Shown here: positions 35,701 to 48,975 of the stretch, one piece after another
Numbering within the stretch: position 1 is the stretch's first letter
Layout: each line of letters opens with the position of its first letter
NCBI RefSeq assembly: GCF_026914265.1
Contig: NC_069136.1
Location: forward strand, 21,234,715-21,298,714
Length of the DNA: 64,000 nucleotides
DNA from: Mya arenaria
Taxonomy: Eukaryota; Mollusca; Bivalvia; Myida; Myidae
Direction of reading: 5' to 3'
Notes under the pieces: generated by a model
The model's database searches: none
The model's input: the letters and a program-made list of their open reading frames with translations, nothing else
Told to the model about the DNA's origin: nothing
Program-made: the position numbers and the translations under genes

Positions 35701-38552
35701 ACCCCTTGCAATGTATGCGTCACATTGTAGAATTTGTCATAATTTATATGTATATAACATTGATGTTTAAATCTTAAATTGTAAATAAGTGTTAAGTGCT
35801 TCATTCCTTTCGTATAAACAGAAAACGAGCGTTTAGATCATTTTTTCAACAATATAAGTGTTGCTCCAAATGGCTTTAGGTACGGGTGCGTGTACATGTG
35901 GACTAACTTTATTTTACTGCGATAACCATGTCTGCATGCAATACACATTTTTAGAATGACTCATACAAAGACAAGAGGAAATTTGTTCATGGTAGTATCA
36001 AAAAAGCGTCAATAAACTGTATCACCTTCACCCTACCACAAAGGATACCACTTTAACAATGGACAATTACTAAAAGAATACAGCACCCAGAGTGCTAGTT
36101 CTAATGCATTGCACTTCTCCTAATGAAATCTTTCTGATATGTATATGCAGTTTGAGGTAAACTCCTCAACGATTTCACGTTATGCTCCAGACAAAAATAA
36201 ATAACTATGAACATAAACAAAGATCATTTTAAAAACTGCATTCAGAATGATGGTTCCTGTGCACTGACTTCTATCTGTATATAAAATTTGAATTAATACC
36301 TTAAGGGCATTTTAAGATCTGCCCAGAACAAAAATAGGTATGAAAATTAATAAAGGTAATAACTAAAAACATGCTGCACTATGAGTACTTAAACTTTTCA
36401 AGTTACGCTCTAGACAAAAATTCTCGGAATCCACAGGCACTTTCCCACACACATACACACGCCTACATCACTATTCCCTTTCGAAGGTGGCAACTATACA
36501 TAGGCGAAAGAGAAGTTAGGTATCCAAGTATGAAAGAGCGAGCAGAAGCAGGATTACGTCATTCGCATATACTAGAATACTAGTATGTGGTTTTCGCAAC
36601 TTCTCTATTTACCAATTTTTAACAGATATCATACCTCCTCCGATTTACATCCGCCCCCGGTCATACTGTTCGACAATGCTTTGGATAAGACAGAAACAAA
36701 CGTAATATTTCCTCCAATCTCCAGAAAAAGACTTTTCCCGCCAGTAATTTTCGCGACGTCGGCGAGTCGTACAGAAGACTGGTTTGAGATAGCGACTGTG
36801 TGTATGAGTATACCAAGATCTTTCGCTCTTGTTGCTTGCTCTGTTATTGTTAAATTGTTCGTCGTCTCTTCGCCATCAGACATAAGAATAATCTCAGAAT
36901 GTTTTGAGGACGTGGGAAAGGTCTTTATGATTTCCTGAAGAAAAACTATGGGTAAGGGATGGTCTGTAATGTTGTGTTTATATTAGCACCTTTACTAACT
37001 TAAGGTTGTCACATTAGTTTTTTTTACACTTAACATTACTTCCTTCTTTTCAGTTTAGAACCTCCATCTTATAATTGTATAACCAATAATAGGAAAACCC
37101 TTTTTTACCTCAAGCACTTTTTCAATTCTTAAAAGAAACCATATATATATATATTGCTTATGTAATTCATTACGTCCTTGGTCTCTTTCTGACAAACTTA
37201 TTTCATAATTATACATATAATAATAATGTCCTGATAAAATATTTCTTATAGAACCTCCATTTTCATATAAAAGCAAGAATGCTTTTAATAATTTAACAGA
37301 CAAATCAACATTGAGAGAATTAACTCTTACATCTATAGCAAGCTCCAGTCCACATCCGATACATGTCCCGCCAGCGGGAATCGTTGGAAGAGCATCTACT
37401 AGAGCAGCCCTCGTGGCTTCACTGTCGACCTTAGTAATAGCTGTAGAATTATGGCGGTATTTGTTTTCATTTTTTTTAACAATCAATTCGATTTTATATA
37501 GTATGTGTTTATGCCTAGTGGAAATAAAAGTAGGCAGTAAGCAATGCAAATTGTGCTTTTATGTGTTCAGCTCTTTAATATTGAACGTTTTGACAACTTA
37601 TTCATTTTTTGTCTGTTGTTCATATTTTCTCTCCAAAAATGATATTTCCTGCATTTTTCTTAAACTGTTAGTAACGGTTTAAGCCATAAAACATTAAATT
37701 TGGGATGGAAATATGAAAATCTGCGATATGATCTTTTGTCAACAGTCTTTCATCACTGGTCAAAAGAATTGTAGTGCAAAACAGTTCAAAGGTTGGGAAA
37801 CTTGATATAATGATCCAATCTGCGGAATATCTCGTTACAAAAAGTATTCACGTTGATCATCATATGAAAAAATAAGGGTGATCCATTATGATCAGATTGC
37901 GTGAAATCGTACAATATGTTCAACACCATAACAACGAAACAGAAAAGATGCACTTCACCTTTCTGGACAGATGCGGATGAACTAAACCACACGATTCCGA
38001 GGTAGCTATCGGCACAAATCTCGTCTTCATTCTCGATTATGTATTTTCCAGTTTCATGCAAGCGTACTATCCTCATTGGTGTGTCCTGTATCAAAAGATA
38101 TACCCATATTTGGCAGTGGCCACATACAGCGCGAGTCTCAAATCGACTGCCATTTAGTGATTTATTCTTATTAGTTAGTCAGTTGTTAGAAAATGTAGCG
38201 CTACTAAAAAGTGGCATACACCTTTTAAACTGTTTTATCCCGTCAGGCGGGACAGAGGACACACCCTGGGGGTATTGATAAAAATATATTATGTTATCTT
38301 TAACCTGCTCCTGGTGTAGAGAGATTTGCCAAAATCACTGGTATGGGAAATGTTTGGTGTATATAAATCTTAACAGGTTAAACCAGCTAGATATGTTGCT
38401 CTGACTGCGGTCTGACCTGGTCCGTCAAAAATTCAAAACCCCAATGTTATAATCTACCCCTCTTTCTAACGTCTCCTCTGTACCCATATACTCGTGCAAA
38501 AAAAATTAAATAAATTATGTTTTACAACAGGAATTTAATAAAGACCTCATAC

Positions 38553-38665
38553 CTATTCCATGCTGCCTGATTTATCCAGGACAAACACCTTTCTGCTCTT
38601 TACCTCTTATAAAATGGTGTATACTGGTGTTGTGTAGGTGTCTTCGGGGAGACGTTCACTGTGGA
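38553..38665 (-). pseudogene. CLCA: Gene B exon 7, two nonsense codons beside the MIDAS
   Basis: Same length (113 nt) and splice sites as gene A exon 7. The codon matching Gln in TVSQETKS is TAA, and the last codon (Leu in A and C) is TAG. The MIDAS start DKSGSM between them is unchanged, so loss of selection appears recent. Confidence 0.8.
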
Positions 38666-39029
38666 CTACAATTAAAACGAAGAACAATTTAAACACTACT
38701 CTTGTATTTTCTGCAAAGAAAATGTGGAGTTTATAACGCAAAATTCACATTGCTTTGAAACGACATTGTTAATTCCATTGATGCAAGTTGATATTGCAAG
38801 CTCGACACCATTTGCCCTATTGTACACGACGTTGTATGTATCGTTTGTTTTATTTCTCAACCTTACTTTCCTTACTTTTACCTTACATTGTTTACAATTA
38901 AAACACAAAATAAGTATAATCGACAGAGAACTCCATAACGGGCTTATGAAAATTACCATTTGGACTAGGATATTCAAGATCGCATGAATTACCCTCGAAG
39001 TGACTTTCAATCAGTAAATTGTGATATAC

Positions 39030-39166
39030 CTCCAGTAAAATCAAAATGTTCCCTCATGACAGCCCACACGCTCTTATGGTCTCAGTACAGGTTCTGCTTG
39101 TTTGTTGCAAGTCTGTTGTGTCTTTTCGCTGCAGGTGTACCTTCGCTGTCGTCACAAAACAGGTCA
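39030..39166 (-). pseudogene. CLCA: Gene B exon 6, lost acceptor and nonsense codon
   Basis: In A and C the exon follows a CAG acceptor directly before CTG. In B the matching stretch reads TTTCTGACCTG, so the AG has been deleted with a few neighbouring bases. Within the exon the family frame reads NKQNLY and then TGA where the other copies have the Cys codon TGT. Skipping this 139-nt exon would shift the frame. The donor GTATAT is intact. Confidence 0.8.
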
Positions 39167-39689
39167 GAAACAGGTTAGAAAGTAAATGGCATCGAGCCCA
39201 AATTACAATATTATAAAACAACACTTTACTATTACAAAACCATAAAAATATAAATAAAATGTTGGACCCATTGTTCACATTCCGCTTATAGTACATATTT
39301 ATAAGTGACTATAACAATGAGCTAGACTGCTTTAGTATCCAACAAAAGCATAATGAAGCCAGGTAGCAATATTTAACAAAAATATTTGTATGCAACAATA
39401 CACTCCTGAACAGCTCTATAACATACTAGGTCCACGAATTGGTTGTCCATAATGGACGCCCCTGCTACCGATTGTGTAAGATCAGGACAGAATCGACAAC
39501 CGGGGTGGATACGTCGTGTTGAATCATTTGTATCACACCACGAACTAGCCTTACAATTAGTACCGAACCCCACACGACCTTGAACGTTCTCACTGCAGCT
39601 GAAGTGGAAATAAATTGGTGTCAATGCGCCCTAGGATACTGGTATGTCATTTGTATTCCACCATAAGCTTGATTACAGTCAGGAACAAC

Positions 39690-41370
39690 CAACGGCCTTG
39701 ACAGATTTCGATAAAGGTGAAGCGTAAATGGGTTTAATATCACACCACGGGCAAGCCTTACAGTCAGTGTAGATGCAAACACAAACTGGAACGTTGTTAG
39801 TATCACACCATGGACAAGACTTACAGCCAGTACAGAACTCCACTCGGCCTTGGACCTTCGCACTGCAGCTGAAATGGAAACTAGTTAGTATCACACCATG
39901 GACAAGACTTACAGGCAGTATAGAACCCCACTCGGCCTTGGACGTTCGCACTGCAGCTGAAATGGAAACTAGTCAGTATCACACCATGGACAAGTCTTAC
40001 AGCCAGTATTGAACCCCACTCGGCCTTGGACGTTCGCACTGCAGCTGAAATGAAAACTAGTTAGTATCACACCATGGGCTAGCCTTACAGTTAGTACAGA
40101 ACCCCACGTGGCCTTCGACGTTCTCACTACAGCTGAAATGGAAACTAGTTAGTATCACACCATGGGCTAGCCTTACTGTCAGTACAGAGCCCCACTCGGC
40201 CTTGGATGTTCTCACTGCAGCTGAAATGAACACTAGTTTGTATCACACCATGCGCTAGCCTTATGGTTAGTACAGAACACGACTCGGCCTTGGATATTCT
40301 CACTGCAGCTGAAATGAACACTAGGTAAAAAAAAATTGTCACTGTCAACAAACATGGTGGCTGAAAATGCCGGACGATTTTGACATTTTTTCTATGCGTC
40401 TTTTAACCAAAAACATAGATTAAAAGTTTTTTTCTCGAATTTTTCACATATTTTTTCCCTGCGTCTAATACCCCCTATCGTCTTATACCCAGTCATTTAC
40501 GGTAGTATCACACCATGGACTAGCCTTATTGTTAGTACAGAACACGACTCAGCCTTGGATGTTCTCACTGCAGCTGAAATGAACACTAGTAAGTATCACA
40601 CCACGGGCTAGCCTTATTGTTAGTACAGAACCCCACTCGGCCTTGGATGTTCTCACTGCAGCTGAAATGAACACAAGGTATTATCACACCACGGGCTACC
40701 TTTAAAGTCAGTACAGAACCCCACGTGGCCTTGGACGTTCTCACTGCAGCAGAAATGGAAACTAGTTAGTATCACACCATGGGCTAGCCTTACTGTTAGT
40801 ACAGAACCGCACGTGGCCTTGGACGTTCGCACTGCAGCTGAAATGGAAACGAGGTAGTATCACACCATGGACAAGACTTACAACCAGTACAGAACCCCAC
40901 CGGCCTTGTACGTTCTCACTGCAGCTGAAATAGAAACTAGTTAGTATCACACAATGGGCTAGCCTTATTGTTAGTACAGAACCCCACGTGGCCTTGGACG
41001 TTCTCATTGCAGCTGAAATGGAAACTAGTTAGTATCACACCATGGGCTAGCCTTACTGTGAGTACAGAATCCCACTCGGCCTTGGACGTTCTCACTGCAG
41101 CTGAAATGGAAACTAGTTAGTATCACACCATGGGCTAGCCTTACTGTTAGTACAGAACCCCACTCGGCCTTGGACGTTCTCATTGCAGCTGAAATGGAAA
41201 CTAGTTAGTATCACACCATGGGCTAGCCTTACTGTTAGTACAGAACCCCACTCGGCCTTGGACGTTCTCACTGCAGCTGAAATAGAAAGAAACTAGTTAG
41301 TATCACATCATGAGCAAGACTTACATTCAGTACAGAATTCGACACGGCCTGCAGCTGAAGTGGAAATAAG
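39690..41370 (-). repeat. Exon 5 fragment array in gene B intron 4
   Basis: About 16 copies of the same 88-bp unit as in gene A, interrupted at 40328-40504 by an unrelated insertion. Unit order is similar to A at the ends and shortened in the middle. Confidence 0.88.
40328..40504. mobile_element. Insertion within the gene B exon 5 array
   Basis: A 177-bp AT-rich block interrupts a unit. GGTA is found on both sides (40324-40327 and 40501-40504) and only once in intact units, so it is a likely target duplication. The right end contains GCGTCTAATACC and CGTCTTATACCC, a motif seen at the ends of dispersed DNA transposon remnants; family not determined. Confidence 0.55.
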
Positions 41371-41490
41371 TATTGATAATCATAATACATACATCTAAAG
41401 TTGAATCATGTGCCATCCCACAATGACTTCATTCACATTTCATCGACTTACGATTAGAATCAGTTAAGATTCATATACTACTCCTTTTAC

Positions 41491-41602
41491 CGTGTGGGTT
41501 TCCACTTCCCTCCAGCTTGGTAGAAATGCCCTTTGGCTTCCGCATCGGTACCATATTCCGGAAACACGCCCCACCGTAGCTGTGCCCATTCAAGAACGTT
41601 CA
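41491..41602 (-). pseudogene. CLCA: Gene B exon 4, protease motif deleted
   Basis: The exon is 112 nt rather than 118, an in-frame 6-nt loss. Where A and C read VHEWAQ, B reads NVLEWAQ, so the first zinc-ligand His is gone as well as the second. A second difference turns the Glu of TDEEA into Ala. The frame is otherwise kept. Confidence 0.78.
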
Positions 41603-42572
41603 CTGTGAAAAGTAGTTTCAACATGATTAAGCCAAAGATTCAATTAGACCTTTCGGGATAAAAACCGACGCTCTTTCAAAAATCATGAAAAACAACTTTC
41701 CCGATGTAAAGAATAATGCATATCATATCACCCAAGGTAAGACACAAACATTCAAAAAAACATGTACGTACAATTTTCCTTCCATTAGTAATATAATAAT
41801 GACAATGTTTTCTTTATTGTTTTATGTGCACTCGTTTCGTTTTTCCACTGGCAATTGTAAAATGAAATACCTTCCTTATCGCTTTTGTTATTTATTTACA
41901 GGTTTGAGAAAATCTTACAAAGTCTGTTTTGGCAGACAATAGTGTCAAATAATAATTTTGTTATTTTATCGCCTTTGCATTATCTTTCATTGTTTCATAT
42001 TTTCTATGCCATCCGTCCATTGCACCAACATTTTAAAATGCAAAATACAGCTTTAAATGATATCAGTATTGATGGTACAATTCACAAAATTGAATTCCTT
42101 TGAAAATGCGACAACGCGAAGGGCGAAAATGAAAGAAAAAAATCGTGTTGACATTTTTCACGTCCTGGTTGACAGAGAAGGAGTATTTGCGCTTGAATGA
42201 TTGTGTACGAATTTTTCATTGCAATTAAAATTCACATGGAATATTTCAGTTTCATTCCAATCCAGCCCCCTCGTAGTGTCTTACCGTGTTTTTCAAAATC
42301 AGTCCTGGATGTGTTCTTGACGAATGACAAGGGGAGATAAGTGTACGTTCCTCCTTGTCCACAAATATCATTGCCAAATGTCCTCGGGGTTATCAGTTGT
42401 CCGTCTTCTACCTGCAATGAAACTAATTTGAAACCGATGCGGATGAATTGTAAAACAAGTCTTGCCGAAAGTCATCGAGGTAGTCATCTGCATGTCTCAT
42501 CATATGGACTACCATTATTAAATGCATTGTACCATGAATATGATCTTAAAAACAACGACACCCGTGAATGTC

Positions 42573-42607
42573 TCATCATCATCATCATCATCATCATCGT
42601 CGCCGTG

Positions 42608-42665
<58 letters not shown>

Positions 42666-42666
42666 A

Positions 42667-42713
<47 letters not shown>
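42573..42713. repeat. ATC microsatellite in intron 2 of gene B
   Basis: About 45 ATC triplets with a few interruptions. It gives poly-Ile, poly-Met and poly-Asp open frames that are not genes. Gene C has a shorter run at 63449-63500; gene A has lost the region. Confidence 0.95.
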
Positions 42714-44046
42714 CGTTGTTGTTCTTTTAACTTGACTTCATATTCCATGGATTTTCCGTTGTTTTTGTCATAAAAAACAGTTTGTCACAAAAACTAGATA
42801 CCGTAACCATTTTTTTTTTCAGTTTTGATTTAGAAATTACCAGATATGGAACATTTACACTAGTAATATGGACTTTGGTGTTGCACTTTTTTAAACAGCT
42901 GATGATAACACAAACCTACAAAACTGCATCCTTCATGCGTTTTACTTTTTATGACAAGGAACTGATCTGAAAGACATTGATACTAAACGTGCTTATCCGT
43001 GTGTTGTTACCTTGAAGTATCCGCGCTCGGACTGTTGGACTGGCTGGGCGTCCCTCTGTGGTGTCCAGGATCTTGGAACGACGATGTTGATTTCACCAAA
43101 ATACACGCGCTGTTCCGTAGCCCTAAACAGCAATCGTGATGCGGCAGTAAAGATATCCTAGAAAATTGAAAATGTTAGACCACTTACGACTCTACGAGCA
43201 ATATTGCAAAAAGTATGCGACGGTTGATTGAGGACATATCTTTATAATGGTTTTGCTCAATGTTCGGTTTTGATCTGTATAGAGGTTTGTTAGTGATCAA
43301 AAGCCAGACCTTAACAGGTGATGTCATGTTTTATTCATCTGTAAGGTTTACAAATGCATGCTTGGACCCAGTATTCATTGTATAGATACGGATGAGGTCA
43401 AGTGTTGATTCTTTTTTATCAGTGCAGGATGAGAACTATCAACATTTCATTGAAATGTGTCATTTGTGACGAACATGTATCCGACAGCTTAAATTAACTT
43501 CCAATATTACAATAAAGAATACAGGGACAAGCCCAGTAGTGAAAAATTCAATAACAAATTCTGTTAAAAGGCACAAGGCCCAGACGACAATGAACACGAG
43601 ACACAAACGTATACAATCATACGAGTTACAATAAATGCAAATAAAACAACTTCCGATTAAAGTTTACAAACATCGAATATAAAAACGCATTTACGAACTG
43701 GTATACAGGCATTGATTAACAAAGAAAATCCATGCCATTTTTTATAATAAATAGATCAGTATTGCACCACATCAATTATTTTTATTAAAAGATGTTACCT
43801 TCTGTGACCCAATGTGTTATAATATATTAAGACTTCATTCAAAAGTTTGACTAACGTCCAAATATTACTAGTAGAATAGTCTTTAATCTGTATAGATATA
43901 TTTAATTCAATGTAAGAAGTACCCAATGTATTATGCATTCTTAACATTCCATAGTCTTGTCGTATTGATTTTTGCCACCAATAAAATCAGGAAAACAAAA
44001 TGTAGAATTAAACAAGCCTAACTTCCTAACAAGTTACGTTCATAGT

Positions 44047-44437
44047 TTACTTAAAGATGCACTATTACTCCTAAAAAGATTTAGCCCAATAGATACAATT
44101 GTTTAAATATACATGTACTAGAAAACATTTATGCATGTCGAAAGCAATGGTTCTTATAAAGAATTCCGAGTTGAATTCGAAGTTATTGTGCAGAAAACAC
44201 GGTATTTCTACCTCATGAGACTATAGTAGATAACTTTAAATATTTAAGCGTTCACCAATCATTTAATTTATTTATTTTGGTTTCAGCTATTTAATACACT
44301 GTTACAATCTTGATATCAGTATTAACATTTTCCATAAATGCATTATTTAGTAAGTTGTTCAAGATTTGTCATTCAAAATTTATGTTTGTTATACATGTGT
44401 ATGTATTGATTTTGAATAAAAGTGTCACTTTAAGTAA
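44047..44437 (+). mobile_element. TTAA-flanked MITE, third-unit copy
   Basis: Same element at the same place as 22102-22492, carried along in the unit duplication. Confidence 0.72.
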
Positions 44438-44823
44438 TTAATACTGTGAGGCTGGCTAGTGTATTGGATTCCAAAACATTCAAACAACCACACTGTTTGT
44501 TCGATTATCAACCGGATCTAGTTTGAAAATACGATTAAAGCATTATGCACACTTGCACATGCAACACCACTGCATAATAAGGAGTGAGTGTGTGTCAAAA
44601 TGATTATTTAATTTGAAGGGGACGAACGACCGAACTTAAAGAAATTAAAGAAACACGAAATATACTAGACAACATAACTATCTAGCATCTATGTCCCATG
44701 GTACGTTGATACAACGAACTAAGAAAAACATCAATTTATAATCTTATACAAAGTACGTCTTCCACCTTTTGAAAACAATATTTTGATATGTTAGTAAATT
44801 AGTGATAATTAACTCAAGATTAC

Positions 44824-44961
44824 CTTTATTCTGTCGATTAAGCTTTGATCTTCGGTCACAAGATCATGAACAGCGACGTATATCCCTTCATATCTATTGT
44901 CTTTTAATGTAACACCATAACAAACCCCTATGAAGAAAGCCAAAGCAAACAAAACGCGCAT
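44824..44961 (-). CDS. CLCA: Gene B alternative first exon 1a
   Basis: Intact 46-codon first exon, with the same signal peptide start MRVLFALAFF and GTAATC donor as at 22880-23017. Only silent or minor differences are visible. It lies 1.7 kb upstream of gene B exon 2, closer than in A because about 490 bp of intron is missing in B. Confidence 0.65.
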
Positions 44962-47414
44962 GATGAAGCGATATTCTTTCAAAAATGATTGTAAAGGGCA
45001 GTCACATTTACCTTGAGCGGAAAAAATATGGGTATAATATCACAAAATACTCTTCGCTTCTTATTAATGCCGGAAGATCAGTGTTTAATGCAAATACGAA
45101 CAATACATGATTATTTGTCAAACAGACATCTGACTCAGATGTTCTTGATGGTGAAATGTGGGTGCGCTCTAATCTGACTTTAACTTGAGTGTTATATTAC
45201 TCCTTATTTAAGGATGAAGTCTAGTGGCATATGTGTCCGCCATGCATTTAATGTCGTAGGTCCGATCCCAGCCAGGGAAATGTTCTCCATTGGGCCCAGT
45301 AAACGTATATTTCATATTTTCAAAGCCAAAATAATACGAAAAATACTTTTTTGAATGAAATTCTCTCTGAGTGAAATTGCTATGTCAATGCTCCAAAAAA
45401 ACAACAGTAAGTTTGGAATATCAATCAGAAACCAAATGAAAATGATTTCTCAGTGCCCAAGCATAGTGAATTAGAAAAACCTGCAGTGGGGTTTTAGAAT
45501 TAATTCAGAAAAAAAAATGATTCAAAACGTTTCCGAGTAGCAACATATTCCGTTATAGCCTATATTGAATTCGGTAAGAGTAATATAACGTCTATAGGTC
45601 CTATCTTTCTTTGCGAGGTCTTTGAGCCGCCTTGAAGAGCAGCCACCGCGGCGGATTTCCCGGCAACGAAAGTTGATATAACCTCTTGCACTTAAATGAT
45701 GCATGTGTATGGTAAGTTTAATATACATGATGCGCATTTAAAATGGCAATTTAATTTAATTTGAATAGTTTATGATCGATAAACCAGTTTTACATAAAAT
45801 GTCACGTTTATGAAAAAGAAATCATACATACGAATTTCAGATAATTAAATTAATTAATAAGAGGCGTGTTTAAGTATGACTATTCCATTAAACATAAAAT
45901 ATGAATTCCCATCTACCTTCCCTATTATTCAGGGGAAATTACTAATCGTAATTATACTCTATAGTCATGCAAGTTGTTTGGTTATTATTCATTTAATAAA
46001 TGAACATGTTAAAGATAGTTTCGGGGGTTTTTTCGTGACAAAAAACAATCAACCTTATAAAATGTGTTTGGTCATATGTTATACCATTCTTAAAAAGACC
46101 CCACCCCAACACTCATAATTTTGATTGACTTAAGATGGAGGTAAGATTATGCATTTTATGAAAATATATAGAAGTCATACTCTGCATTCGCTCAAAAATA
46201 GCTGACTTTTTCTTCGAAGTTATCGTTCTCCATACGACAATATAGACAATTGGGAAGGTAGTGTGTAATATAAATGGGGAAATCAACAACAACAATCTGT
46301 TTGGCTACTGTAAAATGTATTCACTCCAGAGTGTAATCATGTTGTTTATTCCTGAACCGGTATTCATTACATATATTTAGCCATTTACCTGATTTAAGTT
46401 TATTAGGAAATTACTTATTTTATCAATTTATTGTGTAAATACCAGTCGTGTTTTTTTTAAATCATATTAGTATTATTATATGTTAAAAACAGAAAGTGTT
46501 ACTTCAATGAATGTGTCAACAGAAACTGAATAATCAATGTTGTGTTGAATGTTAATGGCTCGAAGAAAACATGATAAAATGCAAGATTATATTTTCCCCA
46601 GCAAATCCTTAAAAATCAAGAATAAATTCAATACAACTGACTGGATATTTAGGGGTCGTGCTTTGATTATTACCCCTAAGCCGCAACACGCAGCCATGAC
46701 AAATGGGTTTCCTCCTGGAACTTCGGTTTCCCCCACATCACAAGACCACACTCTCGCATAACAAAGAGCCAAATTAAGTAAATTAATGTGTTATAGCATA
46801 AATGGAAAAATGTTAACTATTATAAAACAAAATGTAAAGTGGTAGCAAATCTTGTTTTTCCGATAATAATCTGTCAAACTTTTTCCCGTGAGCTAGAGGT
46901 GTAGCCAAAGGCGAAACTCTTTCGTCAACTAGGCAACTTTTTAGCTATCAAAATTAATTGTTTTAAAAAACCACCCGGCATTTCAAACCCACAAAACTGT
47001 TAGATAATCATAGACGCATGTATTTTCCTTTTGATAAATGTGTAACAACTTTTCCACATTATTTCTTCTCTCTGATAGTTACAACCATAGTTATTTAGTT
47101 ATTAGTATACTATTGTATAACCATATATCACATTTATCTATTGTGCTAAGTGTACCAATAAACTTGAGAATTTGCCAACGAAAGAGATTAATACAATGTT
47201 GTAATAAATTTCAAAATCGTTGTAAAATATAGAATTTAGACTAATACACAGCGTGACAAGGTGTTGCATCAGCTTCGTGCTAAGTAAGTGCAATAACAGC
47301 ATATCGTTTGTCAGTGCAAGAATCAAGATTTGACCCGATGGTCTCAGAAGTTGTGTATGCATGGTTAAAAGTACTGATTTTATATTCGTTTCGTACTTAA
47401 CATTCCATAATATA

Positions 47415-47900
47415 CAGTGTGTGTATACCACGTGATAAATAACGTCATATATGCTACATCGGAATACAATATTCTGCTTAAAATGAAGACTTAAAACAAA
47501 GATTACTTTTGTTTTACTACACAATTTTAAATAAAACAAAGGGGCAGTCTATGCCGTTTAAAGAGCCCCGCCTTCGTTTTATTACCGGAGTTTGATAAGG
47601 TAATTAGTTTCATCAACCACTTCGACAAACCTGTTTCCGAAAAAACGTTTTGACAGTGGTCCGTCAGACGGCCGTATTGTGAAAAGGTTTGTCGAAGTGT
47701 TTTAAGATACTAAACTGTCAATCAAACACTGGTAAATGACCGAAGGCGGAGCTCCGTAAGCGGCGTAGACTGCGCTATGTTTTATTTAAAACGATGAAGA
47801 AATGGAAACGTTATCTTTGTTTAAAGTCTTCATTCAAAGCAAAATGTTGCCTTCCGACGTAGCATTTAACGCAATTTATCACGTGGTATACACAAACTGG
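47415..47900. repeat. Foldback element, third unit
   Basis: Full-length copy matching 3215-3700. Confidence 0.72.
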
Positions 47901-48431
47901 TATAGTCCTCTTGATTTTCACCGTCACTAAAATCAGATATAACGAAAGGTGGAATAAAACTCATAACCTAGCATAACTTACTATCATGGCGTACCACGTT
48001 TACTTAAGTAATTTATACTGTTTGACTGTTGTGAACTTCCAAAACTTTTAAACAAACATACACTTTATTTGAATATCTACAGAAACTAGTTTCTCTATTC
48101 TGTTAAATTGTTTAATCGTAAGGTATTCGTAATGTATTTATGTGATTCTAAATGTTTACAATATCCGTAAGCTTCGAACTGTTCGCCTTTAAAATAACCA
48201 CAATGCAGTCTGAAACGCCGTGGTTGTGTGACCACATATTTATATTTCATATATTCGTGTTGACTTGCAAACATTATCATGTGTTCGACGGATCATGAAA
48301 ATACAGGTAGCTTAAGACTCCTCATACGATACCTAGCACAACTGGCAATTCTAATAAGATGATAGAATTACAAAATATACGAAACAACATGACTCTCAGT
48401 CAGTAATGCAACAGAATGTTGATTTTAACGA

Positions 48432-48807
48432 ACTTGAAGTGACACTCTTATTCTAAATCAATATATACACATGTATAACAATCATAAATTTTGAGTGATA
48501 AACCTTTAACTACTTACTAAATAATGCATTAATGAAATATTTATTACTGATAACAATATTGTAATCATGTATGTAATAGCTGGAAACGGAAAAATATTAG
48601 ATAATTTGGGAGTGCTAAAAGATTTACTGTGATCTACTATTGTCTCATACGGTAGAAACACTGCTTTTTGCACCTTTCTTTCAAATTAAACTCGGTATCC
48701 TTCATAAGACCCATTGTATTCGACATTCATTCAACATTTTTGATATGTTAAAACAATTGTGTAAATTGTGGAAAACCTTATTCAGTAGTAAGAGTGTCTC
48801 TTTAAGT
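48432..48807 (-). mobile_element. Reverse MITE beside exon 1b, third unit
   Basis: Positional copy of the element at 4232-4608, one base shorter. Confidence 0.65.
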
Positions 48808-48843
48808 ACACTGATAGATTAGCGCTTAAAAACGCACGGTTAC

Positions 48844-48975
48844 CTTTATTCTGTCGATTAAACTTAGATCTTCGGTCACAAGATCATGAACAGCGACGTA
48901 TATCCCTTCATATTTGTTGTCTTTTAATGTAACACCATAACAAACCCCTAAGAAGGGAACAAGAACAAGCAACAT
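48844..48975 (-). CDS. CLCA: Gene B first exon 1b with shifted start
   Basis: The conserved first ATG (48979-48981) has become ATA. The next Met, two codons on, begins MLLVLVPFLGVCYG and still gives a full hydrophobic signal peptide, so it is taken as the start here. The donor and phase are unchanged. Confidence 0.6.

Noticed and set aside
42484..42748. Poly-Met, poly-Asp and poly-Ile open frames
   Set aside because: They are translations of an ATC microsatellite within intron 2 of gene B.
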